A DNA stretch of 64,000 nucleotides from Hydrogenibacillus schlegelii. GTDB lineage: Bacteria > Bacillota > Bacilli > Thermicanales > DSM-22653. Location: contig NZ_JXBB01000012.1 of assembly GCF_001653195.1 (NCBI RefSeq), forward strand, positions 62,001 through 126,000, given 5' to 3'. Both the position numbers and the translations under genes were made by a program. The notes beneath the pieces were generated by a model that was not told the origin of the DNA, ran no database searches, and worked only from the letters and a program-made list of their open reading frames with translations. This document shows, one piece after another, positions 27,016 to 35,478 of this stretch. Each line of letters starts with the position of its first letter. Position 1 is the stretch's first letter.

Positions 27016-27917
27016 GCGCCCCTTGATTTAGACATTTTGTTCGGTCTTCCTATGGGATGCAGACCTCGCTTGTGCTCAGGGCTTCTTTGAGCGTTTCTTG
27101 GGGCGTTTTGGACCGCAGGCTTGAATGCAGCCGATGCTCATTGTAGGTCCGGATCCGTTCGGCCAAAAGCGCGTCGAGGGCTTCGACGCGCTTTGCTTCA
27201 AGAGAAGCTCTTGATGCCCTCTTTGAAACGCGAGAAGAAGGATTCGACGATGGGATTTACCTTCGGTCTCCGAAGGCGGTACGACCGTCGCTGCCCTTCT
27301 TCGAGCAGGAGATGACCGACCCACGCGTGACTCAAGAAGGCGCGGCCCGGATCGGGATGGAGGGTGGCTTTCGGGCGCTCATACTTGGTGGTGAGACCCT
27401 CAAAGGCGGCCGGTGCCCGTTCGGACTTCCTTCGTTTCTTCTCGGCTTCCCGGCGCTTTTTCCGGTCATTCCCCGTCGCTCGGGGAATGCGAAGCGTCTT
27501 GAGGAGAACCGGCCGGGGAGCCGGCCGCTTGGCCAGCGCCTCTTGCGCCAGACGGATGCGCTCCTGAAGCGGAAGTTGATCTCGCTCCCCTGCCCGAGGA
27601 AGTTTGTGAGGCGCGCGATTTCGACCTCCTTTTTGCCGAGGCGCTCAACCCAATCACCGATGCGCTTCTGGGATCCTCTTTTTGTTCGGGGGAGGGAGCG
27701 CTCGGCGCCTTTTTCGAGGAGGGGAAGCTTTCCCTTCAAGAGGGGACACGGATGAACGCCGGATTCACGGGAGCGCTCGACGAGCGTTTTTTCGCCTTTG
27801 ATCCGTTCCGAAGCCGCTTTGAATTTGAGGAAGCCAGATTTTGTTCGTTTCACAAGCCTTTCTCCTTTGACAGAAGGATACAACATAGTCTCGGCGTTTG
27901 TCCATCATGAGGGGCGC
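27016..27917 (-). mobile_element. IS3-family insertion sequence remnant
   Basis: A fragment of about 0.9 kb bounded by imperfect inverted repeats. GCGCCCCT...GACA at 27016-27034 reads inward on the plus strand, and its counterpart at 27899-27917 reads inward on the minus strand; 13 of 19 positions agree. Between them, on the minus strand, lie pieces of orfA and of the integrase-type orfB. Intact members are about 1.2-1.5 kb, so an internal part of orfB is missing. Confidence 0.75.
27050..27853 (-). pseudogene. Broken IS3-family transposase (orfA and end of orfB)
   Basis: Minus strand. The upstream part (27853 downward) shows an orfA-like start: VKRTKSGFLKFKAASERIKGEKTLVE, RESGVHP, LLEKGAE. 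The frame then decays. Near the other end, pieces of the DDE integrase appear: LHPDPGRAFLSHAWVG, then VNPIVESFFSRFKEGI, with the presumed third catalytic acid in VESFF. After a stop and frameshift comes ERIRTYNEHRLHSSLRSKTPQETLKEAL, the usual C-terminus. The first catalytic region is missing. It is non-functional and gives only a sign of past insertion. Confidence 0.8.
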
Positions 27918-28169
27918 ATGACTCGCGGATCCACTCCTTGGCGTATGATTTTACTCAATGGTGCCGCGCCTGCGACAACGTTTCCCGTTTTGACCCCGGT
28001 CATGCGGTCCGGAACGGAAGCCGCTCTTTCCTGGTCTTCGGGTGAAATGCGGCCGCATGGGACCCAGATTGAAACGATAAAGCCATTGCCCGAACCGGTT
28101 TTTACTGGGTCTTGACCGATCGAGCCTTCCGAAGGGCTTTGCCTGTCGGACTTTGGTACGGCTCGTTTC

Positions 28170-28199
28170 TTGATCCCGCCGCCCAAGGCGGCGTATAAT
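28170..28199 (+). promoter_or_regulatory. Promoter of ylbF-ylbG
   Basis: TTGATC (28170-28175) and TATAAT (28194-28199) with an 18-base spacer, 28 bases before ylbF. The stretch from the IS remnant to here (27918-28169) holds nothing recognisable. Confidence 0.75.
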
Positions 28200-28227
28200 C
28201 AAAAGAAAATGCAAAGGAGGGCGGTCC

Positions 28228-28671
28228 ATGGACTACGGCGCGCTGACCGGCCTCCTGGACGACCTCCTGAAGGCGCTGGAAGAAAGCGTCCTCGCTGAAG
28301 AATACCGTCGGGCCAAGGCGCTGCTCAGGGCGGACGCCGAGGCGCGGCGGTTGATCGAGGATTTTGTCGCGGCAAAAGAACAATACGAAACGGCGGCCCG
28401 TTACGGACGCTATCATCCCGATTACGGCCGTCTCCGGCGGGACGTCTATGCCAAAAAGGTTCGCATGGAGCTTCATCCGACGGTCGCCCGTTTTCGCGCC
28501 GCCGAGGAGGCGCTGGACGATCTCTTGCACGAAATCGCCCGGCTGATCGCCGAAAGCGTCTCGCCGGCGGTCAAAGCGCCCGGCCGGGAGCGGTTTTTCT
28601 TCACCGCCGGCGAGGCCCTCGCCGGAGCGGGCGGCGGCTGCGGCGGGGGAGGCGCCTGCTCGTGCCGCTAG
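28228..28671 (+). CDS. ylbF: YlbF, RNase Y accessory factor
   Basis: 147 residues. The helical YlbF/YmcA fold spans about 1-115 (ALLRADAEARRLIEDFVAAKEQYE, HPTVARFRAAEEALDDLLHEIARLI). A Gly- and Cys-rich tail, GGCGGGGACSCR, follows. In Bacillus YlbF joins YmcA and YaaT in a complex that modulates RNase Y and carries iron-sulfur clusters; the tail cysteines are the likely ligands here. It affects competence, sporulation and biofilm formation. AAAGGAGG lies before the ATG, with its own promoter. ylbG follows, as in Bacillus. Confidence 0.88.
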   Translation: MDYGALTGLLDDLLKALEESVLAEEYRRAKALLRADAEARRLIEDFVAAKEQYETAARYGRYHPDYGRLRRDVYAKKVRMELHPTVARFRAAEEALDDLLHEIARLIAESVSPAVKAPGRERFFFTAGEALAGAGGGCGGGGACSCR

Positions 28672-28765
28672 CGTCCTCGCGTCGCCGGCGGCGGGTTCGG
28701 TCCGTCGGGCGCGTTCGTTCCGCGGGGCGGCCTGAAGCCGAGAGGGGATGGAAAGGACGATCGCG

Positions 28766-29032
28766 ATGGAGGAGCAGGTGGCCCTGGCCGTCTGGCTGGA
28801 TCACCCCCGTTCGGCCCGCCACCTTCGCCGCTACGGCCTCGTTCATTATGTCTCGGAACGGTTCCGGTACGCCGTCCTCTACGTCGAGCGCCGTCGGGCG
28901 CCGGCGGTGATCCGGGCCCTTCGGGCGAGCCGGTTCGTCGTCCGGGTGGAGCCGTCGCCGTACCGGGAGGCGGTGGAGGCGATCGTCAACCTGAACGGGG
29001 AGGCCAGAGATCCCGCAGCCGATGAGGCGTGA
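28766..29032 (+). CDS. ylbG: YlbG, DUF2129 protein
   Basis: 88 residues from the ATG at 28766, which has AAAGGA at good spacing; an ATG at 28748 in the same frame is weaker. The sequence LAVWLDHPRSARHLRRYGLVHYVSERFRYAVLYVE...FVVRVEPS matches the pattern of Bacillus YlbG. Its molecular role is unknown. The conserved ylbF-ylbG pairing supports the name. The next Bacillus genes, ylbH (rsmD) and ylbI (coaD), are absent here. Confidence 0.85.
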   Translation: MEEQVALAVWLDHPRSARHLRRYGLVHYVSERFRYAVLYVERRRAPAVIRALRASRFVVRVEPSPYREAVEAIVNLNGEARDPAADEA

Positions 29033-29039
29033 CGCCGCC

Positions 29040-29069
29040 GGCCGCCCCGATCGGGCTTTCGGGGCGGCC
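29040..29069 (+). terminator. Strong hairpin after ylbG, no U-tract
   Basis: An 11-bp perfect stem (GGCCGCCCCGA, 29040-29050, with 29059-29069) begins 8 bases after the ylbG stop. It lacks a clear T-run, so termination there is likely but not certain. Confidence 0.45.
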
Positions 29070-29126
29070 GGTCCGTTGCGCGTGAGCGCGCCGCCGACCG
29101 GACGATCTGAAACGGGCGTCCATCCC

Positions 29127-29155
29127 TTGAAAAATTTCGCGAAGCGAAATATAAT
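29127..29155 (+). promoter_or_regulatory. Promoter of MFS gene with dyad in the spacer
   Basis: TTGAAA (29127-29132) and TATAAT (29150-29155) with a 17-base spacer. The spacer carries an inverted repeat, ATTTCGC-gaa-GCGAAAT (29134-29150), suggesting repressor control of the exporter. Confidence 0.75.
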
Positions 29156-29179
29156 GCTTCCAGAAAGGGATGAACGCCG

Positions 29180-30478
29180 ATGGACGTCTGGAAGCGGAAT
29201 CTCGCGGTGCTCTGGCTGGCCCAGTTTCTCGTCTTGGCGGCCATGAACCAGATCATGCCCTTTTTGCCGTTTCTTCTCACCCGAGAGCTCGGTCTGAGCG
29301 ATGCGCGGGACGTGCACGTTTGGACCGGCCTTATTTTTGGCGTCAACTTCCTGCCGGCGCTTCTCGTGGCGCCGCTTTGGGGAAACCTCGCCGACCGCTA
29401 CGGGCGGAAACTCATGATCCTTCGCTCCGGGTTCGGCATGGCGATCGCCAACGGCCTCATGGGGTTTGTCCAGACGCCGGAGCAGCTCCTTTTGCTCCGG
29501 TTTTTGAACGGCATGATCTCCGGCTTTATCCCGGCGTCGATCGCCCTCGTTTCGACGAACACCCCCCGGGAGCGGGTCGGCACCGCCCTCGGCGTGCTCC
29601 AGTCCGGCGGCGTCGCCGGCACGATTCTCGGGCCGGCCCTGGGCGGGCTTTTGGCGGACCGGATCGGCTTTCGGGCGCTCTTTTGGGTGACGGGCGGGGC
29701 GCTATTGTTCGCGACGCTGATCGTCCTCTTTTTTGTCCGGGAGACGAACCGCCCGTCGCCGGCGGCCAGGCCGGCGGGGGGCGGATTTCGCCGGGACGCC
29801 GCCCGCATCCTCGCGACCCGGCCGCTTCCGGCGCTCTTTGCTTCAAGCCTCTTCGTCCAGTTCGCCCTCGTCGCCCTGATGCCGGTCCTCGCGCTGTATA
29901 CGGAAACCCTCCTCGGGAAAGAGGAGGGGGCGGCGTTCTGGGCCGGCGTCGTCATGGGCATGACCGGCGTGGCGAACATGCTCGCCTCGCCCGTGCTCGG
30001 ACGCTTTTCGGACCGGTTCGGCGGCGAGCGGGTGCTCGTCGGCAGCCTCGTCGCCGGGAGCGCTTTTATGTTTTTGCACGCCCTGGTGGAAAGCGTCGGC
30101 GGCCTCATGGTCGCCCGCTTCCTTTTCGGCCTGGCCGCCGGCGGCCTCATGCCGTCGATCAACGCCCTCATCCGGGAAAAGGCGCCGGCGGGGATGGAGA
30201 GCCGGACGTACGGGCTGGCGAACAGCGCGACGTTTTTCGGCAACATGGTCGGCCCGATCGTCGGCGGCGCCGTCTCGGGCCTTTTCGGCATGCGGGCGGT
30301 GTTCGTCTTTTCCGGGGCGGTGCTTTTGGCCGACGCGGCGCTGGCCTGGCGGGAGATCGTGCCGGCCTACCGCCGGAAGGCGGCGCCCCCGCCGGCCGAC
30401 CGCGGCGAGGCGCCGGCGGCCGTCAAGCCTCCGGCCGGCTTCGGCGCCACCGCCCCGCGGCGGCCGTCAGGGCGGTGA
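29180..30478 (+). CDS. MFS exporter (DHA1, multidrug type)
   Basis: 432 residues with 12 membrane spans. The signature between spans 2 and 3, GNLADRYGRKLMI, and its weaker copy GRFSDRFGGERVL after span 8 are present, together with ALGVLQSGGVAGTILGPALGGLLADR in span 5 (antiporter motif C). It is similar in layout to Bacillus multidrug exporters such as YttB/Blt. It lies in the Bacillus ylbG-ylbJ interval, replacing rsmD and coaD. Its end overlaps that of convergent ylbJ by 56 bases. The substrate is unknown. Confidence 0.85.
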   Translation: MDVWKRNLAVLWLAQFLVLAAMNQIMPFLPFLLTRELGLSDARDVHVWTGLIFGVNFLPALLVAPLWGNLADRYGRKLMILRSGFGMAIANGLMGFVQTPEQLLLLRFLNGMISGFIPASIALVSTNTPRERVGTALGVLQSGGVAGTILGPALGGLLADRIGFRALFWVTGGALLFATLIVLFFVRETNRPSPAARPAGGGFRRDAARILATRPLPALFASSLFVQFALVALMPVLALYTETLLGKEEGAAFWAGVVMGMTGVANMLASPVLGRFSDRFGGERVLVGSLVAGSAFMFLHALVESVGGLMVARFLFGLAAGGLMPSINALIREKAPAGMESRTYGLANSATFFGNMVGPIVGGAVSGLFGMRAVFVFSGAVLLADAALAWREIVPAYRRKAAPPPADRGEAPAAVKPPAGFGATAPRRPSGR

Positions 30479-31673
30479 CGGCGAGGACGAGGCCGCTCGC
30501 GAGGATGAGGAGCGCCCCGGCGACGGCGAGGCGTTCTCCGGCGGCAAGGGCGACCGCCGGGGGCGGCAGGGGCGGCGCCACGGCAAAAACGGCCGGCGCA
30601 GGCGCGGCGAGTTCCGGGTTCAGGTGGGCCCAGAAGCGCCAGACGAGGCGGAAGACGGCGGCCGCCAGCACGGCGTGCAGGATCCGGGCGAAGAAAAAGG
30701 GCCGGAAGCGGAGGTCCGAGCGGGCGATGAGGGCGCCGACCTGCGCCTGCACCGATCCTCCCGCCCAGGCGAGGATCGCCGAAACCGCCTGAAGGCTTAC
30801 CTCCGGCGGAACCGGGGCCGCCGCCGCGGCTTCGGCGCCGAGGGTGACCTCAAAAAGCCCTCGAACGAGGGCCGGGGCGACGGCTTCCGGCAGGCCGAGA
30901 AGGCTTCCGGCGAAGGCGGCGACGCCGACGAGGGCGGCCATCCCCCCGGCCGCTTCCAGAAGCGCCATCAAAACGGAAAAAAAGATGAGGAGCCCGCCGA
31001 TGAGGAACGTCGTCGCCAGCGCCCCTTCGACGCCGTCGGAAAGGAGCCGGCCGAAGGGACGGCCGTCGGCCCGGCGGGCGGCGTCCATCGCCTGAAAGGC
31101 CCGGGCGAGGAGCTCGCCCGGCGTTCGCGGCGCAGCCGACGGGACGCGCTCGTCCCCCCAATCGCCGTAGAAGCGAAACAAAATCCCGAGGGCGATCGCC
31201 GTCCCGTAGTGGACCGAGGCGAGGACGGCGGCGTAGGCCGGGGCGTGGAAAAAGCCGACGGCGACGGCGGCGGTGAGGAAGACCGGGTCGGCGGTCGTGG
31301 CAAAGGCGACGAGCCGCTCTCCCTCGGTTCGGGTGAGCGCGCCGGACTCCCGCATGCGGACGGCGAGGCGGGCCGTCATCGGATAGCCGGAGGCGAGGCC
31401 GACGGTGAGGGCAAAGCTTGCCGATCCCGGCAGGCGGAAGAGGGGGCGCATGATCGGCTGCAGCATCACGCCGAAAAAGTGGGGAATCCCGAGGCCGAGG
31501 CTGAGCTCGGCGAGGATCAAAAACGGCAGCGTCGCCGGGAAGACGACCGTGCCCCAGATTTCCGCTCCGCGGCGGGCGGCGTGAAAGACGACGCCGGGGT
31601 GTGCCAGGAAGGCGGCGATGGCGCCGGCGACGGCGGCGACGACGGCGGCGTTTCGGATCGAACGTGCGCGCAT
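30423..31673 (-). CDS. ylbJ: Sporulation membrane protein YlbJ (SpoVV)
   Basis: 416 residues with about eight membrane spans. It belongs to the YlbJ family with nucleoside-recognition (gate) domains. Characteristic segments: TVVFPATLPFLILAELSLGLGIPHFFG, GLASGYPMTARLAVRM, FATTADPVFLTAAVAVGFF, LIGGLLIFFSVL. In Bacillus it moves dipicolinic acid across the outer forespore membrane during spore maturation. The last 60 residues are Ala/Pro-rich. The ATG at 31673 (complement) has GGAGG upstream. It faces away from ylbK, unlike in B. subtilis. Confidence 0.88.
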   Translation of the reverse strand: MRARSIRNAAVVAAVAGAIAAFLAHPGVVFHAARRGAEIWGTVVFPATLPFLILAELSLGLGIPHFFGVMLQPIMRPLFRLPGSASFALTVGLASGYPMTARLAVRMRESGALTRTEGERLVAFATTADPVFLTAAVAVGFFHAPAYAAVLASVHYGTAIALGILFRFYGDWGDERVPSAAPRTPGELLARAFQAMDAARRADGRPFGRLLSDGVEGALATTFLIGGLLIFFSVLMALLEAAGGMAALVGVAAFAGSLLGLPEAVAPALVRGLFEVTLGAEAAAAAPVPPEVSLQAVSAILAWAGGSVQAQVGALIARSDLRFRPFFFARILHAVLAAAVFRLVWRFWAHLNPELAAPAPAVFAVAPPLPPPAVALAAGERLAVAGALLILASGLVLAVTALTAAAGRWRRSRPEA

Positions 31674-31807
31674 CCCCTGGCCTCCGTTTCACCCCCATGT
31701 ATACCGCCCGTCCGCTCGGGTTAGACCGGGATGGAGGCGGCGGTTGTGCTACAATGAGGCAAGAAAGGCAAAAGGGCGGAAAAAGCGACTTTCGGAGGAG
31801 GCGGGCG

Positions 31808-32584
31808 ATGGCGCCCAAAGTCGGTCTCGCCCTCGGGAGCGGCGGGGTGCGCGGGTTTGCCCATCTCGGCGTCCTCAAGGTTCTGGAAGAGTACGGCATT
31901 CCGATCGATTTTCTCGCCGGTTCGAGCATGGGGAGCGTCGTCGCGGTGACGTACGCCTCCGGCATCGAGCTTCGTTACCTGATCAAGCTCGCCGAACACC
32001 TGCGCCGGAGCCTTCTCGTCGACTACACGGTGCCGAGGCTGGGCCTCCTGAAAGGGGAGCGGGTTCGGGAGCTCGTGGCGCTTCTGACCAAAAACCGGCG
32101 GCTCGAGGAACTTCCGATCCCGACCGCCGTCGTCGCCACCGACCTTTTGACCGGCGAGGCGGTCGTCCTTCGGGAGGGGCCGATCGCCGACGCGGTTCGC
32201 GCGAGCGTGGCCATTCCGGGGATTTTCGAGCCGGTCGAGTGGCAGGGACGGCTCCTCGTCGACGGCGGCGTCGTCGACCGGGTGCCGATGGCCGCCCTCC
32301 GGGCGATGGGCGCCGACGTCGTCATCGGCGTCGACGTCTCCCGCAAACCGGCGCCGCCGGAGCGCATCCGGTCGATCTACGAGGTCATCCTCCAGACGAT
32401 CGACATCATGGAAAGCCAGATCTTCCAGGGTCGGATTCACCCGGATGACATCCTCATCACGCCGGCCGTCGGGCAGCACAGCCCCTTGAGCTTCCAAAAC
32501 GTTTCGGCGATCATCGCCGAAGGCGAGCGGGCGGCCCGGGCGGCGATCGGGACCATCCTCGAGCGCCTCGGGAGGGTCGGATGA
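31808..32584 (+). CDS. ylbK: YlbK, patatin-like phospholipase
   Basis: 258 residues of the patatin/RssA-type serine hydrolase family. An oxyanion-hole glycine run (GSGGVRGFAHLG), the nucleophile in GSSMG and the catalytic Asp in VDGGVVDRVP form the Ser-Asp dyad. It is presumably a cytoplasmic lipid acyl hydrolase; its physiological substrate is not known. The ATG at 31808 has GGAGGAGG about 6 bases upstream; a TACAAT at 31750-31755 may be the -10 box. It overlaps ylbL in ATGA. Confidence 0.88.
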   Translation: MAPKVGLALGSGGVRGFAHLGVLKVLEEYGIPIDFLAGSSMGSVVAVTYASGIELRYLIKLAEHLRRSLLVDYTVPRLGLLKGERVRELVALLTKNRRLEELPIPTAVVATDLLTGEAVVLREGPIADAVRASVAIPGIFEPVEWQGRLLVDGGVVDRVPMAALRAMGADVVIGVDVSRKPAPPERIRSIYEVILQTIDIMESQIFQGRIHPDDILITPAVGQHSPLSFQNVSAIIAEGERAARAAIGTILERLGRVG

Positions 32585-33660
32585 TGCTCTCCCTCGGGCG
32601 GGCGCGCCGGCCGGACGTGCGGCCGGTCCTCAGGCTGATCTTGGCGCTCGCCGTCGGCGGGGCGGCGGCCCTCTGGCCGCTCCCGTACTTCATCCTGCTC
32701 CCCGGTTCGGCGATCCCCCTCGACGAGGCGGTGCACGTCGAGGACGCTTACCACGATGAGGTCGGGACGTTTTATCTCACGACCGTCCGGGCCGACCGGG
32801 CGACGCTGATCCGGCTGGCCGCGGCCGCGTTCCGCCCGGCGCGGGAGATCGTCCGGATGGACGATCTCCTCTTTCCGCACGAAGATGTGGACCATTATTT
32901 CAGCCGCCAGCAGGCGGTCATGGAAGCGGCGGAAAAAGAGGCGCTCATCGTCGCCTTTCGCAAGGCCGGCGTGCCGATCGCCGTCGAGAACCGGGGTGCC
33001 CTCGTCACCGGCGTCGTGCCGGGCTCGCCGGCCGACGGCGTTCTGAACGCGGGGGACGTCATCACCGCCGTGGACGGGGTGCCGACGCCGACGGCCGAGG
33101 ATCTGCTCGGGCGGCTGGCCTCCCGCGACGCCGGGACGCCCGTCCGCCTGCGGATTTTGCGGGAGGGCCGGCCCTTGGAGCGAACGGTTCGTCTCGCGCC
33201 GTTTCCCGGGAGCCGCGGCCGTCCGGGCCTCGGCCTCATCCAACCCCTTACCGCCCGGGAGGTTCGGCCGTCTCTCGCGGTGACGATCGACCTCGAGCCG
33301 ATCGGCGGGCCGTCGGCGGGGCTGATGCTCACCCTCGCCCTGATCAACCGCCTCGTCCCGGGAGATCTCACCCACGGCCACCGGATCGCCGGCACCGGGA
33401 CGATCGACCTGGACGGCCGGGTCGGCCGGGTCGGAGGCGTTTCGCTCAAGGTTCTCGCCGCCGCGGCGGCCGGGGCCGACGTCTTTTTCGTCCCGGACGA
33501 TCCGCCGGAGGCGGGACGGACTTCCAACGTTGAGGAGGCCCGGCGGACGAACGAACGCTTTCGCCTGGGGCTGACGATCGTGCCGGTGCGGACGGTCGAC
33601 GACGCGCTCCAGTACCTCCGGACGGCGTTCGCCCCCGCTCAGGCCGGCCCGGCCCGATGA
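32581..33660 (+). CDS. ylbL: YlbL, PDZ-Lon-type membrane protease
   Basis: 359 residues. An N-terminal membrane anchor (LILALAVGGAAALWPLPYFILL) is followed by an extracytoplasmic region, a PDZ domain (about 140-205: RGALVTGVVPGSPADGVLNAGDVITAVDG) and an S16 Lon-type protease domain with Ser in IGGPSAGLM and Lys in GGVSLKVLAA. In Bacillus it helps degrade the SOS cell-division inhibitor YneA. It is coupled to ylbK by an ATGA overlap. The conserved partner ylbM is not found downstream; the next 200 bases hold no gene. Confidence 0.9.
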   Translation: MMLSLGRARRPDVRPVLRLILALAVGGAAALWPLPYFILLPGSAIPLDEAVHVEDAYHDEVGTFYLTTVRADRATLIRLAAAAFRPAREIVRMDDLLFPHEDVDHYFSRQQAVMEAAEKEALIVAFRKAGVPIAVENRGALVTGVVPGSPADGVLNAGDVITAVDGVPTPTAEDLLGRLASRDAGTPVRLRILREGRPLERTVRLAPFPGSRGRPGLGLIQPLTAREVRPSLAVTIDLEPIGGPSAGLMLTLALINRLVPGDLTHGHRIAGTGTIDLDGRVGRVGGVSLKVLAAAAAGADVFFVPDDPPEAGRTSNVEEARRTNERFRLGLTIVPVRTVDDALQYLRTAFAPAQAGPAR

Positions 33661-33868
33661 CGGCGACCGCCCGGCGCCCTTTCGCGGTCGCCCGGGGCCG
33701 AGGCCGCCGGCCGGGCCGTCGCTTCGGCGCTCCGACGGATCTCGCCGCGCTCTCCCGGGAACGAGGCCGTCGGCGTGGCCGTCGCTTCGACGCGCCGGGT
33801 GGGTCGGAGGCCGGCGACCGGCCTTGCCGCCGGGGCCGGCGCCGCCCTGGACCGCGGGATCGGCCCGT

Positions 33869-33897
33869 TTGACACCCGGGGCGGGGGGCGCTATAAT
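33869..33897 (+). promoter_or_regulatory. Consensus promoter of ylbN-rpmF
   Basis: TTGACA (33869-33874) and TATAAT (33892-33897) with exactly 17 bases between: a full sigma-A consensus. The -10 box is only 26 bases from the start codon, so the leader is very short. Confidence 0.9.
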
Positions 33898-33923
33898 AAG
33901 CGCGTATTGTCGGGGTGAGGCGC

Positions 33924-34526
33924 ATGCGGCTTTCTTTTTCCGAGGCGCGGCAGGCGGCCGGCCGCCCCGTCCGCCTCGCCGGGACGGTCCCGGCGCCGCG
34001 GCCGGTGGCGATCCGGGAAGTCTTGGAGCTTTCGCCGCTTCACTTCGACGGCGAGGCCCGCTGGGCGGACGGGGAGGTCCGCCTCACCGGCGCGCTCTCG
34101 TATCGGGCGCGTCTCACCTGCGTCCGCTGTTTGAACCCCTTTACGGCGGAGTTCCACGTCGACGTCGAGGAGCGCTTTCGACCGGCGGAGGCGGCCCTCG
34201 CCTACGACCCGCCGACGATCGGGCGACGGCGGGGCAGCTCCCGGAAGGAGCAGCGGTCCAGGGCCGGCGGCGAGGCCGAAGCGACGCAGGCGGTGGACGC
34301 CGATCCCGGGGTGGAGGTCGTCGCGAAAGCGGAGATCGACGTCGAGCGGGTGCTTCGGGACCTCGCGATTGTCCACCTGCCGTGGGCGCCGATCTGCCGG
34401 CCCGACTGCGCCGGCCTCTGCCCGACGTGCGGCAAAGATTTGAACGAGGGTCCGTGCGGCTGCGAGCCGGAGGCGATCGACCCCCGCTGGCTGGCGCTTC
34501 GGACCCTCTGGGACGGGCGGAAGTAG
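33924..34526 (+). CDS. ylbN: YlbN/YceD (DUF177) protein
   Basis: 200 residues. Typical opening [17 protein letters not shown], a first Cys pair in [11 protein letters not shown], an inserted charged stretch (about 95-130), and a C-terminal Cys-rich region ([18 protein letters not shown]...CGC). The family is always next to rpmF and is implicated in rRNA metabolism or ribosome assembly. The ATG at 33924 is chosen over the in-frame GTG at 33915 because GGGGTGAGG (33912-33920) precedes it. rpmF starts 34 bases downstream. Confidence 0.88.
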   Translation: MRLSFSEARQAAGRPVRLAGTVPAPRPVAIREVLELSPLHFDGEARWADGEVRLTGALSYRARLTCVRCLNPFTAEFHVDVEERFRPAEAALAYDPPTIGRRRGSSRKEQRSRAGGEAEATQAVDADPGVEVVAKAEIDVERVLRDLAIVHLPWAPICRPDCAGLCPTCGKDLNEGPCGCEPEAIDPRWLALRTLWDGRK

Positions 34527-34560
34527 CCCGGGCGGGGCGAACAGAAAGGAGGCGGCACCG

Positions 34561-34734
34561 GTGGCGGTTCCGTTCAGGCGGACGTCGAAGCGGAGGAAGC
34601 GTCTGCGCCGGACGCACTACAAACTCGAACTTCCGAACATGGTCCGCTGCGAGCAGTGCGGCGAATGGAAGCTTTCCCACCGCGTCTGCCCGCACTGCGG
34701 GTACTACAAGGGGCGCCAGGTCCTCGACAAGTAA
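34561..34734 (+). CDS. rpmF: Ribosomal protein L32 (zinc form)
   Basis: 57 residues: [20 protein letters not shown] followed by a zinc ribbon with two CxxC pairs (CEQCGEWK and CPHCGYYKG). It is a 50S subunit protein. GTG start with AAAGGAGG 9 bases upstream. It is in an operon with ylbN, as in most Firmicutes, and is followed by a terminator. Confidence 0.95.
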   Translation: MAVPFRRTSKRRKRLRRTHYKLELPNMVRCEQCGEWKLSHRVCPHCGYYKGRQVLDK

Positions 34735-34777
34735 GCCCGCCGGCCTCGTCCGCCTTTCGGGCGGGCCGAACGGGCCG

Positions 34778-34799
34778 AAGGCGCGGCGGCGCCTTTTTT
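34778..34799 (+). terminator. Rho-independent terminator after rpmF
   Basis: AAGGCGC (34778-34784), a loop of four bases, GCGCCTT (34789-34795), then a run of T to 34799. Confidence 0.85.
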
Positions 34800-34810
34800 C
34801 AGCGGCGAAT

Positions 34811-34827
34811 TTAGCACCAGGTCATAA
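34811..34827. promoter_or_regulatory. FapR-box-like operator
   Basis: TTAGCACCAGGTCATAA, a 17-base near-palindrome very similar to the Bacillus FapR site (TTAGTACCxxxTACTAA type), 46 bases before fapR. It lies between the rpmF terminator and the fatty-acid genes, as expected for autoregulation relieved by malonyl-CoA. No clear -35/-10 pair was found beside it. Confidence 0.7.
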
Positions 34828-34872
34828 GCGGCGCCGCCGGCTCCGGGCCGGCGGCCGCGGAAAGGGGGCCCC

Positions 34873-35478
34873 ATGCGCCTGTCGAAAGAGGCCCGACGGG
34901 CGGCCCTTCAGGCCTACCTCCGGGAAAACCCGTTTGTCACCGACGAAGCGCTGGCGGAGCATTTCGGCGTGAGCGTCCAGACGATCCGCCTCGACCGGGC
35001 GGCCCTCGGCATCCCGGAGATGCGGGATCGGGTGCGGGCGGTGGCGGAGCGGCTGTTTCAAAACGTCACGTCGCTGGCCGAGGAGGAATTCATCGGCACC
35101 CTCGTCGCCCTCGAGCTCGACCGGCGGGCGGCGTCGACGCTCACCATCACGCCGGTGCACACGTTTCGCCGCTCTCGCATCGCCCGGGGCCACGTCCTTT
35201 TCGCTCAGGCGAACGCCCTGGCGATCGCCGTCGCCCCGGCGCCGGCGGCGCTGACCCGCCGGGCGGAGATCGACTACCTCGCGCCGGTCACCCTCGGCGA
35301 CACGGTCGAAGCGGTCGCCACCGTCGTCGAGCGGCCGAAGCCGAACCGTCGCGTCGTCCGGGTGGAAGGGGCGGTGGGCGGAAAACCCGTCTTTACCGGC
35401 GTCTTTCGGGTGGCGCTCCTCCGGGCGGAGGAGTTCACCGGAGAAGCGGAGGGGATGGGTCGTGCGCATCGCCGTTGA
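34873..35478 (+). CDS. fapR: FapR, fatty-acid biosynthesis repressor
   Basis: 201 residues. An N-terminal DeoR-like helix-turn-helix (ENPFVTDEALAEHFGVSVQTIRLDRAALGIPEMRDRV) is joined by a linker helix to a hotdog-fold effector domain (about 90-185). It represses fatty-acid and phospholipid genes and is released by malonyl-CoA. A matching operator-like site lies just upstream. Its last 17 bases overlap plsX, as part of one operon through fabG. Confidence 0.92.
   Translation: MRLSKEARRAALQAYLRENPFVTDEALAEHFGVSVQTIRLDRAALGIPEMRDRVRAVAERLFQNVTSLAEEEFIGTLVALELDRRAASTLTITPVHTFRRSRIARGHVLFAQANALAIAVAPAPAALTRRAEIDYLAPVTLGDTVEAVATVVERPKPNRRVVRVEGAVGGKPVFTGVFRVALLRAEEFTGEAEGMGRAHRR

Noticed and set aside
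33661-33868. ylbM expected between ylbL and ylbN
   Set aside because: The gap is about 200 bases with no frame resembling YlbM; the gene is absent from this position.
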